Assembly: GCA_900469965.1 (NCBI GenBank)
Contig: UBZP01000018.1
Span: 69,535-133,534 of the forward strand
DNA length: 64,000 nt
Reading direction: 5' to 3'
Origin: Hyphomicrobiales bacterium
GTDB taxonomy: Bacteria; Pseudomonadota; Alphaproteobacteria; Rhizobiales; Rhizobiaceae
Below are positions 27,561-36,422 of this stretch, piece after piece. Under the pieces are notes generated by a model. It saw only the letters and a list, made by a program, of their open reading frames with translations, did not search any database and was not told where the DNA came from. The stretch's first letter is position 1. Each line of letters starts with the position of its first letter. The position numbers and the translations under genes are program-made.

Positions 27561-27791
27561 TTCCATGGCCTGAGTCCACGGCCCGAACCGTGGGGCCCGA
27601 GCCCGGCCCGAGCGCATTCGGGCGCCGAACCGGACGGGCCGCCAAATCAATCCGATGCCGGGCGTTCCAGCGGGCCGGCATGAACCGATGCTGCACGCCC
27701 CTGTCGTTCGCGCCGGGCGGCAGCTGGACCCAACCACGGCGACATCCCCTCAAGTCCTGATCCGACGGGGGATGCGCCAGCGGAGCCGAGC

Positions 27792-29387
27792 ATGTCTGCC
27801 ACCACCGCCGTTCCGGGCAAGGCCATCGCGCCCGCAGCGCCCGCGACCGAGACCATGGATCCGAAGCGCCTGATCGCCTTCCTGGCCATGGTGCTCGGCA
27901 TGTTCATGGCCATCCTCGACATCCAGGTCGTCTCCGCCTCGCTGTCGGAGATCCAGGCCGGGCTCAGCGCCGGCTCCGACGAGATCGCCTGGGTGCAGAC
28001 CGCCTATCTGATCGCCGAGGTGATCATGATCCCGCTGTCGGGCACGCTCGCCCGCATCGTCTCGACGCGCTACCTCTTCACCATCTCGGCGGCCGGCTTC
28101 ACGCTCGCCAGCGTGCTCTGCGCCACGGCGACCAACATCGAGCAGATGATCGTCTATCGCGCGCTGCAGGGCTTCATCGGCGGCGGCATGATCCCCTCGG
28201 TCTTCGCGGCCGCCTTCACCATCTTCCCGCCGTCGAAGCGCAGCGTCGTCAACCCGATGATCGGCCTGATCGCGACCCTTGCGCCCACGATCGGCCCGAC
28301 GGTCGGCGGCTATCTCAGCCATGCCTTCTCCTGGCACTGGTTGTTCCTCATCAATCTGGTGCCCGGCATCATCGTCACCATCGTCGCCTGGAACTTCATC
28401 GACTTCGACAAGCCCGAGTGGTCGCTGATGAAGAAGTTCGACTGGTGGGGGCTGGCCTCCATGGCCATCTTCCTCGGCGCGCTGGAATACGTGCTGGAGG
28501 AGGGCAACGCCAACGACTGGTTCAACGACGACCACATCGTCATGGGCGCGGTCGCATCGGCCACCGCAGCACTGGTGTTCTTCTGGCGCGCCTTCAACGT
28601 CGAATTCCCGGTCGTGGACCTTCGGGCCTTCTCCGACCGGAATTTTTCCTTCGGCTCGATGTTCTCCTTCGTCATGGGCATCGGCCTCTACGGGCTGACC
28701 TATCTCTATCCGGTCTATCTCGGCCACATCCGCGGCTACGATTCCTTGATGATCGGCGAGACCATGTTCGTCTCGGGCCTGACGATGTTCTTCACCGCGC
28801 CCGTGGCCGGCATCCTGTCGAACAAGCTCGATCCGCGGGTGATGATGTCGATCGGCTTCTTCTCCTTCGGCGCCGGCACCTACATCATGACCGGACTGAC
28901 CGCCGACTGGGATTTCTACGAGCTGTTCATTCCGCAGATCCTGCGAGGTTTCGGGCTGATGATGTGCATGGTGCCGATCAACAACGTCGCGCTCGGCACA
29001 CTGCCGCCGGCCCGCATCCGCAACGCATCCGGCCTCTACAACCTGACCCGCAACCTCGGCGGCGCGGTGGGGCTGGCGATCATCAATACCGTGCTGACGA
29101 CGCGGCAGGACGTGCACTACATGCAGCTGCGCGAGCATGTCGACTGGGGCAGCCCCCAGGCCGTCGAGCAGATCAACAACATGGCGGCCAACTACACCGC
29201 GCACGGGCTCGACGGGGCGACGGCCGCCATCAAGCAGATGGTCAACCTGGTGGAGCGGCAGGCGATGATCATGGCCTTCAGCGACGTGTTCATGCTGCTG
29301 ACGGTGCTGTTCGCCGGCATGCTCCTCTGCGTGACAATGATCCGCAAGCCGCAGGCGCGCGCCGGCGGCGGTGGCGGCGGCCACTAA
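27792..29387 (+). CDS. DHA2-family multidrug MFS transporter (EmrB/QacA type)
   Basis: Inner-membrane proton-driven exporter of 531 residues with about 14 helices, the DHA2 number. It begins with a cytosolic 30-residue stretch, then FLAMVLGMFMAILDIQVVSASL (split across helix 1; the LDIQVV motif is typical of the family, with LDxTVV in E. coli EmrB). Motif C-like TLAPTIGPTVGGYLS lies near residues 157-171. The C-terminus ends in a glycine-rich GGGGGGH tail. With the adaptor upstream it should form an EmrAB-like pump; the outer-membrane channel is not encoded nearby. The substrate is unknown. Confidence 0.9.
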   Translation: MSATTAVPGKAIAPAAPATETMDPKRLIAFLAMVLGMFMAILDIQVVSASLSEIQAGLSAGSDEIAWVQTAYLIAEVIMIPLSGTLARIVSTRYLFTISAAGFTLASVLCATATNIEQMIVYRALQGFIGGGMIPSVFAAAFTIFPPSKRSVVNPMIGLIATLAPTIGPTVGGYLSHAFSWHWLFLINLVPGIIVTIVAWNFIDFDKPEWSLMKKFDWWGLASMAIFLGALEYVLEEGNANDWFNDDHIVMGAVASATAALVFFWRAFNVEFPVVDLRAFSDRNFSFGSMFSFVMGIGLYGLTYLYPVYLGHIRGYDSLMIGETMFVSGLTMFFTAPVAGILSNKLDPRVMMSIGFFSFGAGTYIMTGLTADWDFYELFIPQILRGFGLMMCMVPINNVALGTLPPARIRNASGLYNLTRNLGGAVGLAIINTVLTTRQDVHYMQLREHVDWGSPQAVEQINNMAANYTAHGLDGATAAIKQMVNLVERQAMIMAFSDVFMLLTVLFAGMLLCVTMIRKPQARAGGGGGGH

Positions 29388-29493
29388 CGGCGGCCACTGA
29401 CGGCGGACGCTGACGGCCGCTGCGCGCGGGGGCTGTACGACGCCCGGGGTCACGCTCTAGGATGCCGGCTTTCGGCATCAGCGCGGTGGCAGT

Positions 29494-30630
29494 ATGGCAT
29501 TCCCCCGGTCTTCGTCGCTCTCGCGGCGCATGTTTCTCGCAGGCCTGGCCGGCACCGGGGCGGCGGGTTTGCTGCCCGTCCCTGCGGTGCGGGCCCAGAA
29601 TCCGTGGCCGAAGATCAATGCGACGTTCGTCTTCGCCGCCGACATCCATGCCTGCCTCGTCAGCGCCGACGCGCTCAGCCCGAACTGCGAGGCGGAAGGC
29701 AAGACCGACGCCAACCTGGTGCGGCACGTGCGGGCGATCAACGCGATCGCCAGGAAGGACTGGCCGCGGACGATCGACGGGGTGGCCACCGGGCTGCGCC
29801 ATGCCGGAACCCCGATCGGCCCGCCGAACGGGGTGGTCATCGGCGGCGACATGACCGACGACGGCGGCGGCCAGGTGAAGGTTCCCGGCGAGGGCTGGCA
29901 GCTGCAGCAGTTCGCCAGCCGCTATCGCCAGGGCACCGGGCTCGACCAGCTGCATTTCCCGGTCTATGCCGGGCTCGGCAATCACGATCTCGACCAGGAC
30001 GGCGCGCCGCCGCATGTCGACTTCTACCGTCGCGAGCTGCGCGACTATGTCGAAATGAACCACCGCAACTCCGTCTTCTACAAGCCGCCGGTGCCGGTGA
30101 CCAACTACGACGTGCCTTCGGACAACTATTCCTGGGACTGGGGCGGGCTGCACCTCGTCCAGCTGCAGCGCTTCGGCGGCGACCATTCCAAGGGGGCCGT
30201 CAGCGGGCTCGACTGGCTGAAGCAGGACCTCGCCACCTATGCCGGCGACGGCCGGCCGGTGGTGCTGTTCCAGCACTATGGCTGGGATCCATTCTCGCTC
30301 GAGCGCTGGGATCCGGCGGCGCGCACGTTCGACGACCACGGGGCGGGGGCCGCGCACTGGTGGTCGGACGACGACCGGCGGGCGCTGCTGGACGCGATCA
30401 AGGGCTACAACGTTATCGGCATTTTCCACGGCCACGAGCATCCGACGCCGATGATCTACCGCGCCGAGGGGCATGACCTGTTCAAGCCGATCGCCTCCTA
30501 TATGGGCGGGTTCGTGGCGGCGAAGGTCACCGACGAGGCCTTCGAGGTCGTGCTGGCGAGAGCCTATGGCGATCGCGGCGACGTCGTCTTCACCAACGCC
30601 TTCAGCAAGCCGCTCGGGACCGCCCCCTAG
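29494..30630 (+). CDS. Exported metallophosphoesterase with Tat signal
   Basis: Calcineurin-like phosphoesterase of 378 residues. The N-terminus SLSRRMFLAGLAGTGAAGLL is a twin-arginine signal, cleaved near VRAQN. Metal-site motifs appear in order: ADIH (near residue 49), GGDMTDD, GLGNHDLDQD, LFQHYG and GIFHGHEHPTP, so all metal ligands of the fold seem present. It may act on phosphodiesters or phospholipids in the periplasm; the substrate is not known. It lies 96 bases upstream of the LacI gene but with an operator between, so it is probably a separate unit. The ribosome-binding site is weak. Confidence 0.83.
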   Translation: MAFPRSSSLSRRMFLAGLAGTGAAGLLPVPAVRAQNPWPKINATFVFAADIHACLVSADALSPNCEAEGKTDANLVRHVRAINAIARKDWPRTIDGVATGLRHAGTPIGPPNGVVIGGDMTDDGGGQVKVPGEGWQLQQFASRYRQGTGLDQLHFPVYAGLGNHDLDQDGAPPHVDFYRRELRDYVEMNHRNSVFYKPPVPVTNYDVPSDNYSWDWGGLHLVQLQRFGGDHSKGAVSGLDWLKQDLATYAGDGRPVVLFQHYGWDPFSLERWDPAARTFDDHGAGAAHWWSDDDRRALLDAIKGYNVIGIFHGHEHPTPMIYRAEGHDLFKPIASYMGGFVAAKVTDEAFEVVLARAYGDRGDVVFTNAFSKPLGTAP

Positions 30631-30675
30631 GCTCGTCGGTGGGCCGTTCAGGCCGTTCCGGGCGGCCCCCCGAAA

Positions 30676-30699
30676 TTTCTGATTTACGTACATCAGAAA
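30676..30699. promoter_or_regulatory. LacI-family operator before the xylose operon
   Basis: Near-perfect palindrome: left half TTTCTGATTTAC, right half GTACATCAGAAA, 11 of 12 positions complementary. It lies 28 bases before the LacI start, where an autoregulatory site would be expected. Confidence 0.65.
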
Positions 30700-30726
30700 A
30701 GCCGCTAATGGTCGCCGCGGAGGAAA

Positions 30727-31794
30727 ATGATGCGACCGACCGTCCACGACATCGCTGCCAAGGCGGGCGTCAGCCTCGCGACCGTCGACCGGGTCCTGAA
30801 CGGCCGTCCGGGCGTGCGCGCGGTGACGCGGGCGCGGGTGGAGGAGGCGATCGAGCGGCTCGGCTACGTGCGCGACGTCGCCGCCGCGAACCTCGCCAAG
30901 GGGCGGGTCTACCCGCTGGTCTTCATCATCCCCGAGGGCGAAAATCCGTTCATGCGCGGGCTGGAGGCCGAGGCCCGGCTGGCTGCGACCCGCTCGTCCC
31001 TGGAGCGCACCCGCATCGCCATCGTCCACGTCCCGCCGTTCGATGCCGACGCGCTGGTGACGGCGATCGATGCGGCGATCGCCGACGGCGTGGCCGGCAT
31101 CGCCGCCGTCGCCGTCGATGCGCCCGCCGTCGCCGCGGCGATCGGCCGGGCGCGGGCGGCCGGCATCGCCTTCGTCACGCTCGTCTCCGATCTCGCGGTG
31201 TCCGTCCGCGATCACTTCTGCGGCGTCGACAACGTCGCTGCGGGCCGGACCGCCGGCAGCCTGATGGCGCGGTTCCTCGGAGCCAGGCCGGGGCCGGTCG
31301 CCGTCCTCGCCGGCTCCATGCTGGTGCGCGACCACCGCGAGCGCCTGGAGGGCTTCTGCGCGGTGATGGCGGACGCGGGCGGGGCACGCCGGGTGCTGGA
31401 TGTCCTGGAGGGGCAGGACGATCCGGAACGGGCGCGGGCGCTCGTCGGCCAATGCCTGGCCGTCCATCCGGAGCTTGCCGGGATCTATAGCCTGGGCGCG
31501 GGCAATGCCGGCCTGATCGCGGCCCTCGAGGCTGCCGGGCGGAGCGACGTCTGCGTCATCGCCCATGAATTGACCGAGCCGACGCGCGCCGGCCTCGAAA
31601 GCGGCCTCGTCGACGCGGTGCTGAACCAGGATGCCGGCCACGAGGTGCGCAGCGCCGTTCGCGTCCTGCGTGCCAAGGCCGACGGCCTGCCGGTGATTGC
31701 GGAGCAGGAGCGCATCCGCATCGACATCTTCATCAAGGAAAACCTGCCGCCGCCGCTCGACGATACCGGGTCGGCGCGGACGGCAGAAGCATAG
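30727..31794 (+). CDS. LacI-family regulator, probable xylose regulator
   Basis: Repressor of 355 residues: N-terminal LacI helix-turn-helix (VHDIAAKAGVSLATVDRVLN, about residues 5-24, with the hinge following) and a periplasmic-binding-protein-like sugar domain. Two tandem ATGs at 30727 and 30730 follow GAGG. The xylB start follows 12 bases after its stop, and xylA comes next, so regulator and enzymes seem to be one operon. Xylose as effector is inferred from that linkage only; LacI-type xylose regulators linked to xylAB are known in rhizobia. Confidence 0.86.
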   Translation: MMRPTVHDIAAKAGVSLATVDRVLNGRPGVRAVTRARVEEAIERLGYVRDVAAANLAKGRVYPLVFIIPEGENPFMRGLEAEARLAATRSSLERTRIAIVHVPPFDADALVTAIDAAIADGVAGIAAVAVDAPAVAAAIGRARAAGIAFVTLVSDLAVSVRDHFCGVDNVAAGRTAGSLMARFLGARPGPVAVLAGSMLVRDHRERLEGFCAVMADAGGARRVLDVLEGQDDPERARALVGQCLAVHPELAGIYSLGAGNAGLIAALEAAGRSDVCVIAHELTEPTRAGLESGLVDAVLNQDAGHEVRSAVRVLRAKADGLPVIAEQERIRIDIFIKENLPPPLDDTGSARTAEA

Positions 31795-31806
31795 GAGGAC
31801 CAGCCC

Positions 31807-33261
31807 ATGTATCTCGGAATCGACCTCGGCACGTCGGGCGTGAAGGCGATGCTGATCGACGACGGCCAGCAGATCGTCGGCTCGGCGAGCGGTGCGCTGA
31901 CCGTGTCGCGGCCACACCCCGGCTGGTCGGAGCAGGCGCCGGCCGATTGGGTGCGGGCCACCGAGGAAGCGCTCGACGCGCTGAAGGCGGCCCATCCGGC
32001 GGCGCTTTCGAAGGTGCGCGGCATCGGCCTGTCCGGCCAGATGCACGGGGCGACGCTGCTCGACCGGCAGGACCGGGTGCTGCGCCCCTGCATCCTGTGG
32101 AACGACACCCGCAGCCATGCGGAGGCGGCCGCGCTGGATGCCGATCCGCGCTTCCGCGCGATCACCGGCAACATCGTCTTCCCCGGCTTCACCGCGCCGA
32201 AGCTCGCCTGGGTGAAGAACAACGAGCCGGACATCTTTTCGCAGGTGCGTTGGGTGCTGCTGCCGAAGGACTATCTCCGGCTGTGGCTGACCGGCGAGCA
32301 CATGTCGGAAATGTCCGATTCCGCCGGAACCTCCTGGCTCGACACCGGCGCGCGCCGGTGGTCGCCGGAGCTGCTCGCCGCCACCGAACTCGAGGAGCGG
32401 CAGATGCCGAACCTCGTCGAGGGCACCGACAGTGCCGGCACGCTGCGCCCGGAGCTCGCCGCCCGCTGGGGGCTCGGCTCCGGCGTCGTGGTCGCCGGCG
32501 GGGCAGGGGACAACGCGGCCTCGGCCTGCGGCATGGGTACGGTCAGCGACGGTGCGGCCTTCGTCTCGCTCGGCACCTCGGGCGTGCTCTTCGCCGCCAA
32601 CGGCAGCTATCTGCCGAACCCGGCGAGCGCCGTGCACGCCTTCTGCCACGCACTTCCCAATACCTGGCACCAGATGGGCGTGATCCTGTCGGCGACGGAC
32701 GCGCTGAACTGGCATTCGCGCATCACCGGCGCCTCGGCCGCCGATCTCACCGCCGAGCTTGGCGCGACGCTGAAGGCACCCTCCGGCGTCACCTTCCTGC
32801 CCTATCTTTCCGGCGAGCGCACGCCGCACAACGACGCCTCGATCCGGGGCGCCTTTGCCGGCCTCGGCCATGAGAGCGACCGCGTCGCGCTGACGCAGGC
32901 GGTGCTGGAGGGCGTATCGTTTGCGATCCGCGACAGCCTGGAGGCGCTGCGCCTCGCCGGCACCACGCTCACCCGGGTCACCGCGATCGGCGGGGGCTCG
33001 CGCTCGCGCTACTGGCTGAAATCGATCGCGACTGCGCTGTCGCTGCCGGTCGACGTGCCGGCCGACGGCGATTTCGGGGCGGCCTTCGGCGCGGCCCGGC
33101 TCGGGCTGATCGCGGCTTCCGGCAGCGATCCGGTCAGCGTCTGCCAGGCGCCGGCGACGGCCGAGACCATCGAGCCCGACGCGGCGCTGACCGGAGCCTA
33201 CGAGGCTGCCTACGGCCGCTATCGCCGGCTGTATCCGGCGATCCGCGATGCGGTGATTTGA
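31807..33261 (+). CDS. xylB: Xylulokinase
   Basis: Phosphorylates D-xylulose to D-xylulose 5-phosphate. The 484-residue FGGY-family protein has the N-terminal phosphate-binding [17 protein letters not shown] (residues 2-18), substrate-site segment [13 protein letters not shown] (about 76-88), the NDTR motif, and a C-terminal ATP-binding [13 protein letters not shown] followed by [14 protein letters not shown]. Start behind AGGAGGACC. Length and motifs fit XylB of the isomerase pathway. Confidence 0.95.
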   Translation: MYLGIDLGTSGVKAMLIDDGQQIVGSASGALTVSRPHPGWSEQAPADWVRATEEALDALKAAHPAALSKVRGIGLSGQMHGATLLDRQDRVLRPCILWNDTRSHAEAAALDADPRFRAITGNIVFPGFTAPKLAWVKNNEPDIFSQVRWVLLPKDYLRLWLTGEHMSEMSDSAGTSWLDTGARRWSPELLAATELEERQMPNLVEGTDSAGTLRPELAARWGLGSGVVVAGGAGDNAASACGMGTVSDGAAFVSLGTSGVLFAANGSYLPNPASAVHAFCHALPNTWHQMGVILSATDALNWHSRITGASAADLTAELGATLKAPSGVTFLPYLSGERTPHNDASIRGAFAGLGHESDRVALTQAVLEGVSFAIRDSLEALRLAGTTLTRVTAIGGGSRSRYWLKSIATALSLPVDVPADGDFGAAFGAARLGLIAASGSDPVSVCQAPATAETIEPDAALTGAYEAAYGRYRRLYPAIRDAVI

Positions 33262-33273
33262 GAGCGGGGTCTG

Positions 33274-33381
33274 CCCCTCATCCGCCTGCCGGCCCCTTCT
33301 CCCCGCAGGCGGGGAGAAGAACGATTGCCGCGGCGCCTCCGTCCTCTCGCCCCGCTTGCGGGGAGAGGGTCGGGGTGAGGG
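33274..33381. repeat. Intergenic palindromic repeat inside the xyl operon
   Basis: Two nested palindromes, CTTCTCCCCGC-AG-GCGGGGAGAAG at about 33296-33319 and CTCTCGCCCCGC-TT-GCGGGGAGAG near 33343-33367, flanked by CCCCTCATCC on the left and GGGGTGAGGG on the right. The whole 108 bases forms a large imperfect inverted repeat between xylB and xylA, where it could affect relative expression. Confidence 0.7.
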
Positions 33382-33445
33382 CCAGGCCAGAAATCAGGCC
33401 AGAGATTATGAACGAAGTCGAATTGAGAAACTGAGGAGACACCCC

Positions 33446-34756
33446 ATGAGCACAGGCTTTTTCGGCGACATCGCCAAGATCAAATACGAGGGGCCCGAGA
33501 GCACCAATCCGCTGGCCTTCCGCCACTACGACAAGGACGAGGTCGTCCTCGGCAAGCGCATGGAGGACCACCTGCGCTTTGCCGTCGCCTACTGGCACAC
33601 CTTCGTCTGGCCGGGCGGCGACCCGTTCGGCGGCCAGACCTTCCAGCGCCCGTGGTTCGAGGACACGATGAAGGCGGCGAAGCTCAAGGCCGACGTGGCC
33701 TTCGAGTTCTTCCAGCTGCTCGGCGTGCCGTTCTACTGCTTCCACGACGCCGACGTTCGCCCGGAAGGCAAGACCTTCGCCGAGAACACGAGGAACCTCA
33801 ACGAGATCGTCGACCACTTCGAGAAGAAGCAGGCCGAGACCGGCGTGAAGCTCCTCTGGGGCACGGCGAACCTCTTCTCCAACCGCCGCTACATGGGCGG
33901 GGCGGCGACCAACCCCGATCCGGACGTCTTCGCCTTCGCCGCTGCGACCGTGAAGACCTGCATCGACGCGACCCAGCGGCTCGGCGGGCAGAACTACGTG
34001 CTTTGGGGCGGGCGCGAGGGCTATGAGACGCTGCTCAACACCGACCTGAAGCGCGAGCTCGACCAGCTCGGCCGCTTCGTCAACCTCGTCGTCGAGTACA
34101 AGCACAAGATCGGCTTCAAGGGCGCGATCCTGATCGAGCCGAAGCCGCAGGAGCCGACCAAGCACCAGTACGACTACGACGTCGCCACGGTCTACGGCTT
34201 CCTCAAGACGTACGGCCTGGAGAACGAGGTGAAGGTCAATATCGAGCAGGGCCACGCGATCCTCGCCGGCCATTCCTTCGAGCACGAGCTGGCGCTCGCC
34301 AACGCGCTCGGCATCTTCGGCTCGATCGACATGAACCGCAACGACTACCAGTCCGGCTGGGACACCGACCAGTTCCCCAACAACGTTCCCGAAATGGCGC
34401 TGGCCTACTATCAGGTGCTCGCCGGCGGCGGCTTCACCACGGGCGGCACGAACTTCGACGCCAAGCTGCGCCGCCAGTCGATCGATCCGGAAGACCTGCT
34501 GATCGGCCATATCGGCGGCATGGATTGCTGCGCCCGCGGCCTGAAGGCGGCGGCGAAGATGATCGAGGACAAGGCGCTGTCGAAGCCGCTGGACGACCGG
34601 TATGCCGGCTGGAACGGCGCGGAGGCGAAGAAGGTGCTTTCCGGCGGCGTCTCGCTGGGCGACATCGCCGCACGGGTGGAGCGCGACAACGTCAATCCGG
34701 AGCCGAAATCCGGCCGGCAGGAATATCTGGAGAACGTCGTCAACCGCTACGTCTGA
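33446..34756 (+). CDS. xylA: Xylose isomerase
   Basis: Converts D-xylose to D-xylulose, first step of the isomerase pathway. The 436-residue protein is the long class II type. Visible landmarks are the catalytic histidine in [13 protein letters not shown] (near residue 101), the magnesium ligand glutamate in [15 protein letters not shown], and [17 protein letters not shown] near the C-terminal ligand aspartate. The frame opens upstream at 33356, but the ATG at 33446 follows GAGGAGAC and gives the standard N-terminus. Note that xylB precedes xylA here, with a repeat between. Confidence 0.96.
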   Translation: MSTGFFGDIAKIKYEGPESTNPLAFRHYDKDEVVLGKRMEDHLRFAVAYWHTFVWPGGDPFGGQTFQRPWFEDTMKAAKLKADVAFEFFQLLGVPFYCFHDADVRPEGKTFAENTRNLNEIVDHFEKKQAETGVKLLWGTANLFSNRRYMGGAATNPDPDVFAFAAATVKTCIDATQRLGGQNYVLWGGREGYETLLNTDLKRELDQLGRFVNLVVEYKHKIGFKGAILIEPKPQEPTKHQYDYDVATVYGFLKTYGLENEVKVNIEQGHAILAGHSFEHELALANALGIFGSIDMNRNDYQSGWDTDQFPNNVPEMALAYYQVLAGGGFTTGGTNFDAKLRRQSIDPEDLLIGHIGGMDCCARGLKAAAKMIEDKALSKPLDDRYAGWNGAEAKKVLSGGVSLGDIAARVERDNVNPEPKSGRQEYLENVVNRYV

Positions 34757-34780
34757 CGCGGCGGACAAACGCTCTGGAAC

Positions 34781-34806
34781 GGCCGCGGCGTGAGAGCGCC
34801 GCGGCC
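34781..34806 (+). other. Perfect GC hairpin after xylA
   Basis: GGCCGCGGCG, loop TGAGAG, CGCCGCGGCC: ten base pairs, 25 bases after the xylA stop. There is no T-run, so it is either a Rho-assisted stop or an mRNA 3'-end stabiliser. Confidence 0.5.
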
Positions 34807-34946
34807 GCATGCTGCCGCGGTGCCGCCTGGGAGCGTCGCCGCGATCCCGGCCCCATCGATCCATGCTGCCCAGATGCGCTGCCCAGAGTTGAACGATGCG
34901 CCCGGCGCCCTACTCTCTTCGGGATGGAGCAAGCCAGGAGGGCGCA

Positions 34947-35198
34947 ATGGAAGACGCAAGCATCGGCTGGATCGCAGCCATCATCATCGGGGGCGTCGCC
35001 GGCTGGCTCGCCGAACGGTTCATGAAGTCCGAGATGGGCTTGCTCATGAACATCATCCTGGGGATCGTCGGCGCCTTCATCGCCAATCTCATCCTCGGGC
35101 TCGTCGGCGTGACGCTGGCCGGCTGGCTCGGCTACCTGATCGCCGGCTTCATCGGCGCCTGCATCCTGATCGCCGTGGCGCGCGCCTTCAGACGTTAG
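34947..35198 (+). CDS. GlsB/YeaQ/YmgE-family small membrane protein
   Basis: An 83-residue protein with three predicted membrane helices (about 5-24, 32-54 and 58-78) and the family's regularly spaced glycines (IIIGGVAGWLAE, GIVGAFIANLILGLVG). This transglycosylase-associated family is induced by stress in several bacteria but has no proven activity. The ATG at 34947 follows CAGGAGGGC; an ATG at 34896 in the same frame lacks such a site. It is a single gene convergent with the LacI gene. Confidence 0.85.
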   Translation: MEDASIGWIAAIIIGGVAGWLAERFMKSEMGLLMNIILGIVGAFIANLILGLVGVTLAGWLGYLIAGFIGACILIAVARAFRR

Positions 35199-35227
35199 GG
35201 GAGTGATGCAGGCCCGGCGCGCTCGTG

Positions 35228-36247
35228 TCAGCGCCGCGCCGGTGCCGTCACCGACCCGCGCACCACGAGATCGGGCATGATCAGCACTTCCCGGTTTTCC
35301 GACAGCGGCTCGCTCAGGCTTTCCAGCAGGAGCGACATCGCCTGGCGGCCGATCGCCGAGCGGGGCTGGCGGATCGTGGTCAGCGCCGGGTTCAGGTAGG
35401 TCGCCTGCGGCACGTCGTCGAAGCCGATGACCGAGAAATCCCTGGGCAGGTCGTAGCCGCGCGCGGCAAGGCCGTTGATGACGCCGACGGCGGTGGCGTC
35501 GTTGACGCACATGAAGGCGGTCGGCAGCGTGTCGCGCATGAAGAGCTGCTCGACGGCGAGCCGGCCGCTCTCGATCGTGCCCTCGCCGTCGACGACCAGG
35601 CGCTGCTCGGAGGGGATGCGGGCTGCGTCGAGCGCGAGGTCATAGCCCTTGCGGCGCCGCACATGCCCGAGCCGCGTCTTGGAATCGCCGATGAAGGCGA
35701 TCCTGCGGTGGCCCGAGGAGAGCAGGTATTCGGCGGCCTTGCGGGCGCCGGCGGTGTCGTCGACGCCGACATAGGGCACGGTGCTGCCGAACACCGGCTC
35801 GAAGACGGCGACCGTCGGCGGCAGGCGCTGCGTCATCTCCTGGTGGCCGAACGGCGCGTGGCCGGTGAACAGCAGCAGGCCGGCCGCCTGGTTGGAACTC
35901 AGGAATTTTAGATACTCCAACCCGCGCTCGGGATCGTTCTGGGTATGGCCGATGAGGACGCCGTAGCCGTGCGCGCGCGCCTCGTTCTCCAGCCCGATCA
36001 GGATCGAGGAGAAGTTCGGGTCGCCGATGTCCGGCGCCAGCACGAGGATCATGTTCGACCGGCCCATGCGCAGCGACCGTGCCATGGCGTTGGTCGTATA
36101 GCCGGTGATCGCGATCGCCTGGTTGACCCGCTGGCGGGTCGTCTTCGCCACCTTCTCGGGGTTGTGAATGGCGCGGCTCACGGTCGCGATCGACACTTCC
36201 GCCAGGCGGGCGACGTCCTCGATCGTGGCAGGGGTCTGGATCGACAC
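35228..36247 (-). CDS. LacI-family regulator of the adjacent RbsACB-type importer
   Basis: Repressor of 339 residues with HTH ATIEDVARLAEVSIATVSRA (near residues 6-25) and a sugar-binding domain ending in PDLVVRGSV. The frame is open to ATG 36346, but GTG 36247 follows GAAGG and places the HTH at the usual distance from the N-terminus. It is divergent from the ABC transporter genes, and a double operator lies between, so repression of the transporter and isomerase/dehydrogenase genes is likely. The inducer is unknown. Confidence 0.86.
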   Translation of the reverse strand: MSIQTPATIEDVARLAEVSIATVSRAIHNPEKVAKTTRQRVNQAIAITGYTTNAMARSLRMGRSNMILVLAPDIGDPNFSSILIGLENEARAHGYGVLIGHTQNDPERGLEYLKFLSSNQAAGLLLFTGHAPFGHQEMTQRLPPTVAVFEPVFGSTVPYVGVDDTAGARKAAEYLLSSGHRRIAFIGDSKTRLGHVRRRKGYDLALDAARIPSEQRLVVDGEGTIESGRLAVEQLFMRDTLPTAFMCVNDATAVGVINGLAARGYDLPRDFSVIGFDDVPQATYLNPALTTIRQPRSAIGRQAMSLLLESLSEPLSENREVLIMPDLVVRGSVTAPARR

Positions 36248-36349
36248 GGGTGGCCTTCGCGTCCTAGCGGGTTGAATTGGCACGCACCCTAGAATCAATG
36301 CGCCACCCTTGAAAGCGGCGCGGGTGTGGAAATCCCGCTGATGCACATG

Positions 36350-36386
36350 ATGTAAACCTTTACATCAACCGTGTAAAGGTTTACAT
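36350..36386. promoter_or_regulatory. Paired LacI-type operators forming a large inverted repeat
   Basis: ATGTAAACCTTTACA (36350-36364), seven-base spacer TCAACCG, TGTAAAGGTTTACAT (36372-36386). Each arm is itself a TGTAAA-NN-TTTACA half-symmetric operator of the LacI/GalR class, and the two arms are exact reverse complements. Centres are 21 bases apart, two helical turns, so two dimers would lie on the same DNA face. It lies 37 bases before the ABC ATPase gene. Confidence 0.75.
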
Positions 36387-36422
36387 GATTGAAGCAGTGG
36401 TGGGGAGCCACAGGGAGGAAAC

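Noticed and set aside
29290-32871. Open frame of 1193 codons on the minus strand opposite several genes
   Set aside because: It is antisense to the phosphoesterase, LacI and xylB genes, is rich in Arg/Asp/His/Gly as expected for antisense of GC-rich codons, and shows no domain.
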